Source of the DNA: Streptomyces iakyrus
GTDB lineage: Bacteria > Actinomycetota > Actinomycetes > Streptomycetales > Streptomycetaceae
DNA length: 64,000 nucleotides
Reading direction: 5' to 3'
NCBI RefSeq assembly: GCF_000717055.1
Contig: NZ_JNXI01000016.1
Span: 248,001 to 312,000 of the forward strand
The notes beneath the pieces are model-generated. The model saw only the letters and a program-made list of their open reading frames with translations, was not told the origin of the DNA and did not search any database. Both the position numbers and the translations under genes were made by a program. Positions 43,607 through 52,466 of the stretch are shown one piece after another; within the stretch, counting starts at the first letter, position 1, and every line of letters begins with the position of its first letter.

Positions 43607-44605
43607 TCACGGCCTTGCGGGAACGCCCTTCTTCCCGGTCCGCTGATCGGCCTGCCGGTCTGCCTTCCGGTCGCTCTTCCGCTCGGCCTTGTCCTGCTGC
43701 CGGTCCCGGTCCCGGTCCCGGTTGCGGTCCCGGTCCACGCCCTTGCCGTGGTGCCGGCCCTGGTCCGCGCGCTCGTCGTGCCGGCGCTCCCCGGAGCGGG
43801 GGCCGGCCGAGGACAGGACGCCCTTGCAGTACTTCCACACCCGGCGGCCGTCCGCCGCGTCCCGCAGGGCGCGCCTGCGGTCGGCATCGAGCCGCTTGCC
43901 GTCGCGGAGGTCGCGGCAGGCGGAGGTGATCTCCTCGCGGTGGCCGCCGGAGCGGCCGTCACGGTCGTCCGGCTTCGGGGCCGCGCCGTCACGCCGCTCG
44001 CCCCGGTCCTGAGTGCCGGACCCGCCCGTCGACGAGCCGCCCGGGGCGTCGTCGGGGGTGGAACCGCCCTGTACGGCGTCGCTCGGCGAGGGCGACACCA
44101 GCGGGCGTTCCGGGTGAGTGGCGGCGGCCGAGACGGAGGCGCCGGGGTCGGGCGCGTCGCCGCCGAAGGGCGCTCTCAGGGCTCCGGTTCCGGTCGCGAG
44201 GGCAACCCCGCCGGCCATGCCGACGGCCAGCACGGCGGCCAGGGCGAAGCGCGCGGGACGGGTCCAGCGGGGCCGGCGTGCCGTCCCGCCGCCACCGCCG
44301 CCGGGGGATCCGATGCGGACCAGCCCCGCGTCGGTGATCCCGGCCGCGTCCAGTCCGCCGGTGGCCGCACCGGCCGCGGTCGCGTCGGCGCGTTCCGCGC
44401 GGGCCTTGCGGAAAGCGGCCACCGCGGCGGCCTCGCCGGGGAGTTCATCGCTGGTCAGCGGGGGTTCGGCGGACAGTGCGCCGAGGGTCCTGGCGAGGTG
44501 TTCGGCCTGGTCCCGGCCGGCGCCTCCGACAGCTCCGGGTGGCTCTCCGCTCAGCAAACGCTCCGCCGTTTCGCGGTCCAGCCACCTGTACTGCTCGTCG
44601 GCCAT
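43607..44605 (-). CDS. Membrane-anchored anti-sigma-like protein, pair 1
   Basis: A 332-residue protein coupled to the ECF sigma factor upstream (TGATG overlap). Residues 1-115 are cytoplasmic; a single membrane helix lies around ALAAVLAVGMAGGVALATG; the rest is extracellular, Ser/Gly/Pro-rich, with two cysteines in SACRDLRDGKR and WKYCKGVL. The C terminus is a charged run of Asp-Arg, Lys and Gln dipeptides encoded by a near-perfect GGTCCC-type short repeat (around 43690-43740). No classical zinc HxxxCxxC anti-sigma motif is visible. The layout matches the protein at 45661-46482, so both are probably anti-sigma partners; that is inference. Confidence 0.75.
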   Translation of the reverse strand: MADEQYRWLDRETAERLLSGEPPGAVGGAGRDQAEHLARTLGALSAEPPLTSDELPGEAAAVAAFRKARAERADATAAGAATGGLDAAGITDAGLVRIGSPGGGGGGTARRPRWTRPARFALAAVLAVGMAGGVALATGTGALRAPFGGDAPDPGASVSAAATHPERPLVSPSPSDAVQGGSTPDDAPGGSSTGGSGTQDRGERRDGAAPKPDDRDGRSGGHREEITSACRDLRDGKRLDADRRRALRDAADGRRVWKYCKGVLSSAGPRSGERRHDERADQGRHHGKGVDRDRNRDRDRDRQQDKAERKSDRKADRQADQRTGKKGVPARP

Positions 44606-45279
44606 CACACATCCTTCTGCGTCCGCGCAACGCTACGCGTCACACCTGCGGACGTCACGGCACCGCCGCGCGGTTCTCGCTGGGGCGGCAGGGCGTCGAG
44701 CACCCCGGCCGATTCCGGATCGGCCTGCGGGTCGTCGCCGAGCAGTTCGGCGAGCCGCTTCAGACCCCGGTGCGCGGCCGTGCGGACCGCGCCCGGGCGC
44801 TTGCCGAGCGTCTCGGCGGCGGTCTTCGCGTCCAGCCCCACCACCACGCGCAGCACGACCGCCTCGGCCTGGTCCTGCGGCAGCCGGGAGATCAGGGAGA
44901 ACGCGCCGTCGGTGGCGAGTGCCTCGATGGCCTCGCCGGCGGTGTCCGACTCGGCGGCCCGGCCGGTCAGCTCGGTCTCGTCACCACCGATCGCGGGCCG
45001 GCGCCCGCGCATGCGTATGTGGTCCAGGGCACGGTTGCGGGCGATCCGGGCGGCCCAGCCGCGGAACCGGTCCGCGTCGCCGGTGAACCGCTCCAGATCG
45101 CGGGCTATCTGGAGCCACGCCTCGGATGTGACGTCCTCGGCGTCGGGGTCGCCGACCAGCGTCCGTACGTACCCGAGCAGCCGCGGATGCACGGTGCGGT
45201 ACACAGTCCGGAACGCGTCTTCGTCTCCGTCCTGTGCCGCGCGCACCGCGGCGGTCAGCTCCGCGTCGTCCCCCAGCAC
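44605..45279 (-). CDS. ECF sigma factor, pair 1
   Basis: A 224-residue ECF sigma factor. Region 2: LLGYVRTLVGDPDAEDVTSEAWLQIARDL and RFRGWAARIARNRALDHIRMRGRRP. Region 4: LPQDQAEAVVLRVVVGLDAKTAAETLGKRPGAVRTAAHRGLKRLAE (family segments in parts), where GKRPGAVRTAAHRG is the recognition helix. GTG 45279 is chosen because AAGGGG precedes it; an upstream TTG at 45366 would add 29 Arg-rich residues. It is translationally coupled to its membrane partner. The neighbouring pair at 45661-47313 has the same order and a closely similar sigma factor. Confidence 0.88.
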   Translation of the reverse strand: MLGDDAELTAAVRAAQDGDEDAFRTVYRTVHPRLLGYVRTLVGDPDAEDVTSEAWLQIARDLERFTGDADRFRGWAARIARNRALDHIRMRGRRPAIGGDETELTGRAAESDTAGEAIEALATDGAFSLISRLPQDQAEAVVLRVVVGLDAKTAAETLGKRPGAVRTAAHRGLKRLAELLGDDPQADPESAGVLDALPPQREPRGGAVTSAGVTRSVARTQKDV

Positions 45280-45660
45280 CGCACCCCTTATGCGCCTAAA
45301 CCGGCGCCGCTTTCGCGGACCGGGTTCTCGCCGTCGTGGTTCCTCAATTGATGGTTGCGGTATCAAGACCGCAGGTGGTTGCGGTGGTCGTACCGCGTTC
45401 GCCTTGGCGCGAATGGCACGTTACGACCTGAAACCACTCCCCGTCCATGTCCGTCCGAGATGCAACTAAGCCGTGACGCGGCGGGGTGTGACAGAAAACG
45501 CACACCGGGCGCTGTAGGGAGTACGGGCCGCCGCGCGGCCCGTGCCGCGCGACGGCCGGGGCCTCTCCTGTGGGGGGTGGCGGCCTCGGCCGTTGCCAAG
45601 GCAGGTGCCGGGGGATGCGCGTCCCGCCCGGCGGTGCCGGCCGGCACTTCGTGGAATCCC
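45280..45660. other. 381-bp gap between the two sigma/partner pairs
   Basis: No supported gene. It should hold the promoter of sigma gene 1 near 45280-45460, a more A/T-containing stretch (around 45340-45470) with three GGTTGCGGT/GGTGGTCG-like words, and the untranslated end of the second pair near 45540-45660. I see no terminator-grade inverted repeat or known operator. Confidence 0.5.
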
Positions 45661-46482
45661 TTATCGCTGACGGCCGTTGGGCCGGCCTTCGGGCTGGGAG
45701 CGCTTGCCCTCGCTCCCGCTCCTGCCCGCGCCGCTGTCCGGCCCGTCACCCGCGCCGTTGTCCTGCCCGTTGTCCGCACCGTCGTTCGCGGCGGGTGCGC
45801 CGCCGTCCCCGGCGGGCCCGTCGTTCCCCGAGCCTCCGCTCCCGGCCTTCGGCTCGTCCTCGCGCTCGGCGCAGTACGCCGTGACGTTCCTCTCACCGCC
45901 GGCGGCGGCCACGAGCCGCTGCCAGGCGGTCGCGTCCATGGCGTTGCCGCGTCCCCCGACACGCTCGAAGGCGCTGCAGTGGGCCTCGGTGTCCTGGGCG
46001 GGGGCCGGCCGGTCCGGGTGGGCCGGCGAAGAGCCGGCTCCGGTGCCGGGGCTGTGGCTGCCACGGGGAGGAGGCTGCTGCGCCGGGTCGCGCGGGGCGC
46101 TGCTCGGCGCGGGCGAGCGCTCGGGGGTGTCCTCGGGGCCTTCGTCGGGCGATCCGGCCACGCCGATCGCCGCCACGGCGACCCCGCCCAGCGTGAGGCT
46201 GGCGAGCAGCACGGAGAGCGTCGTCTTCAGGGACCGCCCCAGGTAGCGCCGCTCCCGGGCACGCCAGTCGTCCCGGCGGCGGGTGCCGGCCTTCAGGGTT
46301 CCGGCGCCCAGGGATCCGGCGTCCCGGGCGGCCCGGAAGGCGGCAACGGCCCGCTGTTCGGCCTCCGCGTCGACGCCGTCCCGGATGAGGGAGGCGATGA
46401 TCAGCGCCTCGACGTCGGAGTCGAGGAGGGCGTGACGGGAACCACGGCCGGACAGCCCGCCGTCGCTCTGCCGTTCACCCAT
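45661..46482 (-). CDS. Membrane-anchored anti-sigma-like protein, pair 2
   Basis: A 273-residue protein with the same plan as 43607-44605. A cytoplasmic ~90 residues (DSDVEALIIASLIRDGVDAEAEQRAVAAFRAARDAG, in parts) is followed by one membrane helix (TLSVLLASLTLGGVAVAAIGV), then an extracellular Pro/Ser-rich stretch and a small cysteine-bearing module (AHCSAFERVGGRGNAMDATAWQRLVAAAGG ... VTAYCAERE). The last ~60 residues are Gly/Asp/Asn/Ser repeats. ATG 46482 has GGAAACGG upstream. It lies 153 bp after the sigma gene rather than overlapping it, unlike pair 1. Confidence 0.75.
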   Translation of the reverse strand: MGERQSDGGLSGRGSRHALLDSDVEALIIASLIRDGVDAEAEQRAVAAFRAARDAGSLGAGTLKAGTRRRDDWRARERRYLGRSLKTTLSVLLASLTLGGVAVAAIGVAGSPDEGPEDTPERSPAPSSAPRDPAQQPPPRGSHSPGTGAGSSPAHPDRPAPAQDTEAHCSAFERVGGRGNAMDATAWQRLVAAAGGERNVTAYCAEREDEPKAGSGGSGNDGPAGDGGAPAANDGADNGQDNGAGDGPDSGAGRSGSEGKRSQPEGRPNGRQR

Positions 46483-46635
46483 GTCCGTTTCCGTTCCTGC
46501 TCGATCCGATCGGTCCGTGAGCCCGGGCGGCGCCGCCCGGCCCGCCGAGCCCCAGTACGTCACGCCGGTCCGCCCTGTTCAGGGCGCCGGATCCGCGCGA
46601 CCCGCCCGGCCCGTGAGCGAAACCGCTGATTCCGC

Positions 46636-47313
46636 TCACGTCGACTCACCCAGCGTCCGGGGAGCCTCATCCGTCACACTGCGCTCCGCGCCCAGTTGCC
46701 CGGCGAGGCGTTTCAGGCCCCGGTGGGCGGCCGTGCGCACCGCGCCCGGCCGCTTGCCCAGCACCCGTGCGGCGGCCGGCCCGTCGAGGCCCACCACCAC
46801 CCGCAGCAGCACGGCCTCGGCCTGGTCGCGCGGCAGCCCCCGGACAAGTTCCAGGGCGCGTTCGGTGGAGAGGGCCTCCAGCGCCTGGTCGTGCGTGCTC
46901 TGCGGTCCGGGCAGTTCAAGGACGTCCTGCTCCAGCGCGGACGACCGGGGCCGTACCCGCTGCCGGCGCAGGTGGTCCAGCGCCCGGTGGCGGGCGATGG
47001 TCGCCGTCCAGCCGCGGAAGCCGGCCCCGTCGCCCCGGAACCGCCCGAGGTCCCGGGCGATCTCCAGCCAGGCGTCGGACGCCACGTCCTCCGCGTCGTC
47101 CCCGACCAGGCCGCGCAGGTAGCCGAGCAGTCCGGGCTGCACGAACCGGTAGGCGACCGCGAAGGCGGCCTCGTCACCCTGCTGGGCCCTCGCGACGGCC
47201 GCGCCGAGTTCCCCGTCGTACGCCTGTCCGCGCCGGGGTTCCGTTCCCTGACCCAAGTACCGTCCTCGTCCGTGCCGGCTGCGCGTCCTCCCACGGTCAT
47301 CAGCGCCGGTCAT
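46636..47313 (-). CDS. ECF sigma factor, pair 2
   Basis: A 225-residue ECF sigma factor closely similar to the one at 44605-45279. Region 2: LLGYLRGLVGDDAEDVASDAWLEIARDLGRF and FRGWTATIARHRALDHLRRQRVRP. Region 4: LPRDQAEAVLLRVVVGLDGPAAARVLG then GKRPGAVRTAAHRGLKRLAG (overlapping pieces), with a recognition helix identical over GKRPGAVRTAAHRGLKRLA. ATG 47313 (MTGADDRG) is taken; longer versions lack support. The near-identical region 4 suggests the two factors share -35 elements, with specificity differences resting on region 2. Confidence 0.87.
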   Translation of the reverse strand: MTGADDRGRTRSRHGRGRYLGQGTEPRRGQAYDGELGAAVARAQQGDEAAFAVAYRFVQPGLLGYLRGLVGDDAEDVASDAWLEIARDLGRFRGDGAGFRGWTATIARHRALDHLRRQRVRPRSSALEQDVLELPGPQSTHDQALEALSTERALELVRGLPRDQAEAVLLRVVVGLDGPAAARVLGKRPGAVRTAAHRGLKRLAGQLGAERSVTDEAPRTLGEST

Positions 47314-47472
47314 CGCGGAAGTGTCACAGCGCGTCAGACTCCGTGCCGTGACGGCCGTTCGGGTCAACCCCGCCCGCCGTCCTCGGGAGCCGGGCCCCGG
47401 GGAGGTTTCGGCCAAGTGACGTACCGGGGAGCTCTGCTCGCGATGCAACCGCCCACGAAAGGCGAGCGCCGT

Positions 47473-48759
47473 ATGACACCCCGCCTCCTGCGCACCGCCG
47501 TCGCCACCGCCCTGGCCCTCGGTGCCCTCGGTGCCCTCGGCCTGACCCACCCCGCCCGGGCCACCTCATCGGACGGGGTGCACACCGTCCGGGTGCCGGA
47601 CGGCGACCCTCACGAACGGTCCCTGGCCCCGCGCCCCTCCGAGCCGTTCAGCCTGATCGGCATCACCTGGGACGACCCGGACGCGGCCCTGGGCGGCACC
47701 GCCGAGGTGCGCACCCGCTCCCGGGAGAGCGGCGCGTGGAGCGCGTGGCGCCCCCTGGAGACCGACGTCCGTACGCCCGAGCTGGGCTCCGACCGCGACC
47801 GGCCCGGGGTGCGCGGCGGCACCCAGCCGCTGTGGACCGGGCCCTCGGACGGCTTCCAGGTGCGCGTCTCGGGCGACCGTCTGCCGGCGGGGCTGCGTGT
47901 CGAACTGGTCGATCCCGAGGCCGGGTCGGACGCCGTGCACACCGCGGTCGTCGAACCGGACGACATCGGGCCGGGCATCGCCGGGCCGACCGCAGGGCCG
48001 CTCTCCGCGGAGCGTCCCGTGGTGACGTCGCGCTCGGCCTGGGGCGCCGACGAGTCCCTGGTGAAGGACCCGCCCACGTACACCGGCGACACCCAGGCGA
48101 TGTTCGTCCACCACACGGCGGGGACCAACGACTACGCCTGCTCCGCGTCGGCGTCGATCGTGCGCGGCGTGTTCCTCTACCACGTGCAGAGCAACGGCTG
48201 GAACGACATCGGCTACCACTTCCTCGTCGACAAGTGCGGCACCGTCTTCGAGGGCCGTGCGGGCGGCATCGACAAGCCCGTCCTCGGCGCGCACGCCTAC
48301 GGGTTCAACACCAACACCAGCAGCGTCTCGGTGCTCGGCGACTACTCCACTGCGGCCACGAACGCCGCCGTGCGCGAGTCGGTCGCGAAGGTCGCGGCGT
48401 GGAAGCTCGGCCTCTACGGCATCGACCCGACCGGGACGGTCGTACTGACCTCCGGTGCCGACAACGGCAAGTACAAGCTCGGGCAGAAGGGGACGTTCCA
48501 CCGCATCTCCGGGCACCGCGACGGCTACCCGACCGCATGCCCCGGCCAGAACCTCTACGACGACCTGCCCGAGATCCGCACCCTGGCCGCGAACGCCGGC
48601 AAGTCGGCCGCACCGGCCGCCGAACCGCTCGGGCCCTCGGCCGATGACGCGGCCGAAAACGCGGGCCAGGACGCGGACGAGGACGCGGGCCAGGACGCGG
48701 ACGCGGGCGAGGATGCGAGCGAAGACGAGGACACGGGCCAGGGCGTCCTCGGCCGCTGA
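47473..48759 (+). CDS. Secreted PGRP-type N-acetylmuramoyl-L-alanine amidase
   Basis: A 428-residue exported protein. Signal peptide MTPRLLRTAVATALALGALG.. ending near PARA-T (residue ~29). A beta-rich domain (~50-160) precedes the amidase_2/PGRP domain (~175-370): SRSAWGADES, MFVHHTAGTND (zinc His), GWNDIGYHFLVDKCGTVFEGRAGG and SGHRDGYPTACPGQNLYDDL (zinc His and catalytic region, given as short pieces). It should cut the lactyl-L-alanine bond of peptidoglycan. The last ~50 residues are an acidic run of Asp/Glu/Ala/Gly encoded by a degenerate GACGCGG-type DNA repeat at about 48655-48740. ATG 47473 follows AAAGGCGAG. Confidence 0.9.
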   Translation: MTPRLLRTAVATALALGALGALGLTHPARATSSDGVHTVRVPDGDPHERSLAPRPSEPFSLIGITWDDPDAALGGTAEVRTRSRESGAWSAWRPLETDVRTPELGSDRDRPGVRGGTQPLWTGPSDGFQVRVSGDRLPAGLRVELVDPEAGSDAVHTAVVEPDDIGPGIAGPTAGPLSAERPVVTSRSAWGADESLVKDPPTYTGDTQAMFVHHTAGTNDYACSASASIVRGVFLYHVQSNGWNDIGYHFLVDKCGTVFEGRAGGIDKPVLGAHAYGFNTNTSSVSVLGDYSTAATNAAVRESVAKVAAWKLGLYGIDPTGTVVLTSGADNGKYKLGQKGTFHRISGHRDGYPTACPGQNLYDDLPEIRTLAANAGKSAAPAAEPLGPSADDAAENAGQDADEDAGQDADAGEDASEDEDTGQGVLGR

Positions 48760-48761
48760 CG

Positions 48762-49157
48762 CTACGGCCGGGGCCCGGCGCTCACCGCGTCCCGGCACAG
48801 CAACCGCAGCGAGCCGTGGCCGGCGTAGCAGCGGCGGGCCTCGTCGATGGGGTCCCACAGGCGCCCGTCGGGAGTGCGGATCCAGTGGTCGCCGCCGGTC
48901 GCCCACCATTCGGCGCCGGTCTGACGCACGATCACCTCACCGGTGTAGGCGCCGAAGCCGCGCAGTACCTGATGGACCGCGGCCTCGGGCGCTCCTTCCC
49001 GCCGTATCCCCTCGATCATCCGGTCGATGCTCCACAGACTCTGTGCCGAGTAGTCGAGGCGCAGCCGTGCTCCCTCGCGCATCGTCGCCACTGTGTCCGC
49101 CGCCCATCGCAGCGGCTTCGCAGCCGCCGATGGCCTGGTCTCCGCTTGAGTCGTCAC
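48762..49157 (-). CDS. Conserved hypothetical protein
   Basis: About 131 residues from GTG 49157, or 107 from ATG 49082. I do not recognise the family. It is a soluble, tryptophan-rich mixed alpha/beta protein: RLRLDYSAQSLWSIDRMIEGIR, then GFGAYTGEVIVRQTGAEWWATGGDHWIRTPDGRLWDPIDEARRC (in parts). This resembles small Streptomyces proteins with a helix plus a Trp-containing sheet. The stop lies two bases from the convergent amidase stop. The start is uncertain; neither has a strong ribosome-binding site. Confidence 0.6.
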   Translation of the reverse strand: MTTQAETRPSAAAKPLRWAADTVATMREGARLRLDYSAQSLWSIDRMIEGIRREGAPEAAVHQVLRGFGAYTGEVIVRQTGAEWWATGGDHWIRTPDGRLWDPIDEARRCYAGHGSLRLLCRDAVSAGPRP

Positions 49158-49309
49158 ATCCCGGAAAGCGCTGCGGCGAAGCGTTTCGTCACCCGGAATC
49201 GACGACTTCCCCGAAGCGGCGCAGGACCACCCCACCTCGCCCAAGGGACAGTCACAGGACTCTTCCAGGAACGGGGTTTAGGCCCGTGGGCCCCCAGAGG
49301 CCCGCTCCG

Positions 49310-49864
49310 TCAGCCCTGCTGCCGGCTCCGGCGGGAGACCACCGCGCGCAGTACCCGCCGCCCCTCGGTCGACACCTCCAGTGCCCGGCGCAGCCCGGCC
49401 GGCCCGTGTCCGGCCAGGACCTCCAGGACGACGACCTGGCGGCGCAGTTCGGCGGCGACCAGGGGTGACATGCCGTCCGTACGGCCCTCGCGGCGGGAGT
49501 CGACGGACGAGGCCTCGTCCTGGGCGGTGTCCAGGAGCCGGTGGATCTGCAGGGAGGCGACGGAGCAGGCGTCGGCCCACACCCGGAGTCCCGCTGCGGA
49601 GCGCTCGGCGGGAGCGGCCTCCAGCATCCGGTGGGCGAGCACGGCCGCCTCCTCCCCGGCGCCGGCCGCGTCCAGCTTGCAGCGCGCCTGCACCAGCCGC
49701 TCGCCCCACTCGCCGGCACCGGCGTCGTCGCCGAGGCTCGCCCACACCGGCCGCAGGGTCTCGTCGTCGCCGCCCAGCAGGGGCACGCACCGATCGAGAC
49801 AAGCCAGTCCGCTCGCGGCCAGCCCACGTTCGTCGGCCTGTGCGATCAACTCCACCAGGCTCAT
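49310..49864 (-). CDS. Conserved hypothetical helical protein
   Basis: A 184-residue, almost wholly alpha-helical soluble protein, leucine/alanine-rich, of no family I recognise. It begins MSLVELIAQADERGLAASGLACLDR and ends in a basic VLRAVVSRRSRQQG. A GGAGGGAGG ribosome-binding site stands before ATG 49864, so it is probably real. The repeated helix pairs (LDRCVPLLGG, RPVWASLGDD, LAHRMLEAAP) suggest a small TPR/HEAT-like array. It lies 108 bp downstream of the hypothetical at 49973-50479, in the same direction. Confidence 0.7.
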   Translation of the reverse strand: MSLVELIAQADERGLAASGLACLDRCVPLLGGDDETLRPVWASLGDDAGAGEWGERLVQARCKLDAAGAGEEAAVLAHRMLEAAPAERSAAGLRVWADACSVASLQIHRLLDTAQDEASSVDSRREGRTDGMSPLVAAELRRQVVVLEVLAGHGPAGLRRALEVSTEGRRVLRAVVSRRSRQQG

Positions 49865-49972
49865 CCACGCCTCCCTCCGCGGGTCTTCTCCGGGGCCCGA
49901 TCAGGCCGCCACCAGCCCTCACCCCTCACGGAACCCGCACTTCCCCTTACTGCGCGCAACGGCCCCGGAGTG

Positions 49973-50479
49973 TCACAGGGGCACCACGCCCAGTCTGTCG
50001 AGGAAGCGGAACAAGAGGTTTTCGGCCAGGGGATCGGGGTCTGAAGTCAGTACGTCCACCAAGGCGTCGGCGTTCACTTCGCTCCCCGCCTCGGCGGCCC
50101 AGCGCACGGCGCGCTCGGCGGCGTCAGCGGGCTCCAGGAAGTAGTCCTCCAGCGTGAGGCCCTCGCGGCCCGCCCCCAGGTACCCGGCCATCGCGGAGCG
50201 CGCGAGGCAGGTCGTCCACGCCCCGCTCTGCGGAGCCGCGGCCTCCAGCACCACGCACTCGCTGTTCATGACGTACCCGAAGAGCGCGGGCGCCCCGGTC
50301 TCCCGGGCCAGGGCGTTCATGTTCCCGATGTCGCCGTCGCTGCTCGGGTACTCCCACACCTGCCATCCGCCCGGCGCCGAGGCGCGCTGCGTCGGCCCCT
50401 CCCCGGCCCCCGCCAGCGCCTCCAGCTCCGGCAGCGGCCGCTCCCCCCGGCCCACGACGAAATATCCCCAGTAGCCCAT
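49973..50479 (-). CDS. Conserved hypothetical protein
   Basis: A 168-residue soluble protein, family not recognised. It begins MGYWGYFVVGRGERPLPELEAL, a start seen in a group of Streptomyces proteins, has a central VMNSECVVLEAAAP and ends with an acidic helical segment (ENLLFRFLDRLGVVPL). Start 50479 is supported by GGGGGGAA about eight bases upstream. The mixture of short strands and Trp/Cys residues in the first 100 positions suggests a compact alpha/beta domain. No transmembrane or signal sequence. Confidence 0.72.
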   Translation of the reverse strand: MGYWGYFVVGRGERPLPELEALAGAGEGPTQRASAPGGWQVWEYPSSDGDIGNMNALARETGAPALFGYVMNSECVVLEAAAPQSGAWTTCLARSAMAGYLGAGREGLTLEDYFLEPADAAERAVRWAAEAGSEVNADALVDVLTSDPDPLAENLLFRFLDRLGVVPL

Positions 50480-50574
50480 GTCCCGGTTCCCCCCGGCATA
50501 TTCGACTGCACTCGCGCCAGAAGACCACCACAGCCGTACGGGAGTTCGCAGCCGTATGCGCCAATTCGTTCCGG

Positions 50575-52242
50575 TCAGCCGAGCCTGTCCGCCAGCGCCC
50601 GGAACTCCGTCCAGGACAGCTCGGGCCTGTCCGGGTCCCACAACTTCTGGACGGTCGCCCGCAACGGCATCCGGATCCCGGCCGCGACCTGGAACTCCGT
50701 CTGGGAGTTCGCGAGGTCGCACCAGACGGCGAACGAGCCGCCGAGGATCTGGCCGTCGTAGCGCGCCGGGACGGCCGCGGTGCCGCGCAGCACCCGCGGT
50801 GTCCACTGCTCGTAGATCCGCTGGCCCGTCGGGTAGACGAAGGTCTGCGGCTCGCCGAGCACGTAGTACAGGAACTCGTCGTTGTAGTTGATCACCTTGC
50901 GGCCCGCCTCCAGGTACTCCAGGGGAGCCCGGGCGCCGATCTCCTTGCCCGTCCAGTAGGCCACCTGGATGTCCTCGGCGGCCTGGACGGAGGTGCCGCG
51001 GAAGAAGCCGTCGTTCCAGGCGCGCGGGACGCGCTGATGCTTGCGCACGGTGTCGGCCCGGTCGTTGAGCCAGCCGGTCGTGAGGTCGGCGACCGTCGCG
51101 CCGGAGCCGTACCGCTCCCGGGCGGCCGCGGCCAGCTGCGGGAACGACGCCTCCGGGTTCGACCGGGTCAGCGCCTGGTACTCGTCGCCGCCGAGGTGCC
51201 ACGGCCCGCCGGGGAAGAGGTCGGCGTACTCGTTGAGCAGGTCGTCGACGATCTCGGCGCTCTCGGCCTTGGAGATGTCGATGGCGCCCTGCACCGCCGA
51301 ACCCTGCGCGCTGCGCAGCTGGAGGCCGGGGTGGGCGTCGAGGACCGCGCCGAGGTGCCCGGGCGAGTCGATCTCGGGGACGATCGTGATGTGCCGGCTC
51401 CGCGCCAGGTCGATGATCTTCCGCACCTGGGCCTTGGTCAGGTGCTGCTGCGAGACGATCTCGGGGTGGGAGGAGGACTCGATCCGGAAGCCCTGGTCGT
51501 CGGAGAAGTGCAGCCCCAGCTGGTTGAACTTCAGGTCGCCCAGTTCCCGGACGCGGTCCTCGATCCAGCCTGCCGTGAAGTTCTTGCGCGCGATGTCCAG
51601 CATGAACCCGCGCTGCGGCTTGGCCGGCTCGTCCTTCACGACGCCCTCGGGTGCCGTGCCGCCGTCGTGGGTCTCCTGCTTGAGCGTGCGGGTGCCGTAG
51701 AAGACCCCTGCGTCGGACGGCCCTTCGATCTCCACGCGCCCGTCGCGCACGGTCATCGTGTACGACTCCGGGTTCGCGCCCTTGTCGCCGTTCAGCGCCA
51801 GCCGCAGGTCCCCGGCCTTCTTGTCGCCCTTCTCGCCCGCGTAGGCCATGCCCAGCTCGCCCGCGACCAGCCGGCCCTCGTCGGCCAGCGCCGGGTCGTC
51901 CACGACCACCCGGTTGCCCTTCTCGGGCTTCCAGCCCGGACCGCGCGCCGGTTCGTGATCGCGCACGGCGGGGATGGTGCGGGGTGCCTCGGACAGGGGG
52001 TAGGAGCGCGTCGGACTGGGGGTCGGAGCCGCCTCCGGCGCCTGGTCAGGGGGCGCTGCCGCCGTGGCCCCCTGCGAGGACCTGGCCTGCGGGCCGGTGG
52101 ACCCGCCGTCGCCGCCCGAGGCCGCCCAGAGCCCGAGACTCACCCCGGCCGCGACCACGACCAGGGCTACAGCCATGGCCACGACCAGCACCTGCCGCTG
52201 TTTCTCCTGCTTCGCCGAAGTCCGGCGCCTGTGCTGACTCAC
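50575..52242 (-). CDS. GH20 beta-N-acetylhexosaminidase
   Basis: A 555-residue family 20 glycoside hydrolase with an N-terminal membrane anchor (basic start, helix QVLVVAMAVALVVVAAGVSLGLW in parts, residues ~17-40) and a ~50-residue Ser/Pro/Ala linker. A GH20b-like domain precedes the (beta/alpha)8 barrel. Catalytic pair Asp353-Glu354 is in WHLGGDEYQ; other barrel motifs are PQRGFMLDIARKNF, HFSDDQGFRIES and TIVPEIDSPGHLGAVLDAHPGL. It removes terminal GlcNAc/GalNAc by substrate-assisted catalysis, outside the membrane, in chitin or wall-polysaccharide turnover. GTG start 52242. No partner genes nearby. Confidence 0.92.
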   Translation of the reverse strand: MSQHRRRTSAKQEKQRQVLVVAMAVALVVVAAGVSLGLWAASGGDGGSTGPQARSSQGATAAAPPDQAPEAAPTPSPTRSYPLSEAPRTIPAVRDHEPARGPGWKPEKGNRVVVDDPALADEGRLVAGELGMAYAGEKGDKKAGDLRLALNGDKGANPESYTMTVRDGRVEIEGPSDAGVFYGTRTLKQETHDGGTAPEGVVKDEPAKPQRGFMLDIARKNFTAGWIEDRVRELGDLKFNQLGLHFSDDQGFRIESSSHPEIVSQQHLTKAQVRKIIDLARSRHITIVPEIDSPGHLGAVLDAHPGLQLRSAQGSAVQGAIDISKAESAEIVDDLLNEYADLFPGGPWHLGGDEYQALTRSNPEASFPQLAAAARERYGSGATVADLTTGWLNDRADTVRKHQRVPRAWNDGFFRGTSVQAAEDIQVAYWTGKEIGARAPLEYLEAGRKVINYNDEFLYYVLGEPQTFVYPTGQRIYEQWTPRVLRGTAAVPARYDGQILGGSFAVWCDLANSQTEFQVAAGIRMPLRATVQKLWDPDRPELSWTEFRALADRLG

Positions 52243-52466
52243 TCAGCCAACCTAAAACCCGGGGCCGGATGGCGCGCGTCCACCACGCGTGCCGATTCTC
52301 TCCCTCGCGGGTGAAATTCAGGCATCCTTCGGACACGTCATGGTCGTACTCGATAGCGTGACGTCACATCTCTCACAGCTCGCCCTGCTGACACACGTGA
52401 CGCCCACGAGGACCCACGCTGCCTGCGCACCGTCTCCCAGACCTCCCCGGCCGACTCGCCATACCG

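Noticed and set aside
46571..46636. Small hairpins between sigma gene 2 and its partner gene (CGCCCTG/CAGGGCG and GTGAGCG/CGCTCAC)
   Set aside because: Stems of 7 bp are frequent by chance at this base composition; too weak to call an attenuator.
47313..47472. Riboswitch (c-di-AMP/ydaO type) before the secreted amidase
   Set aside because: Such elements precede some Streptomyces wall hydrolase genes, but the 160-bp leader is too short and no conserved core is visible.
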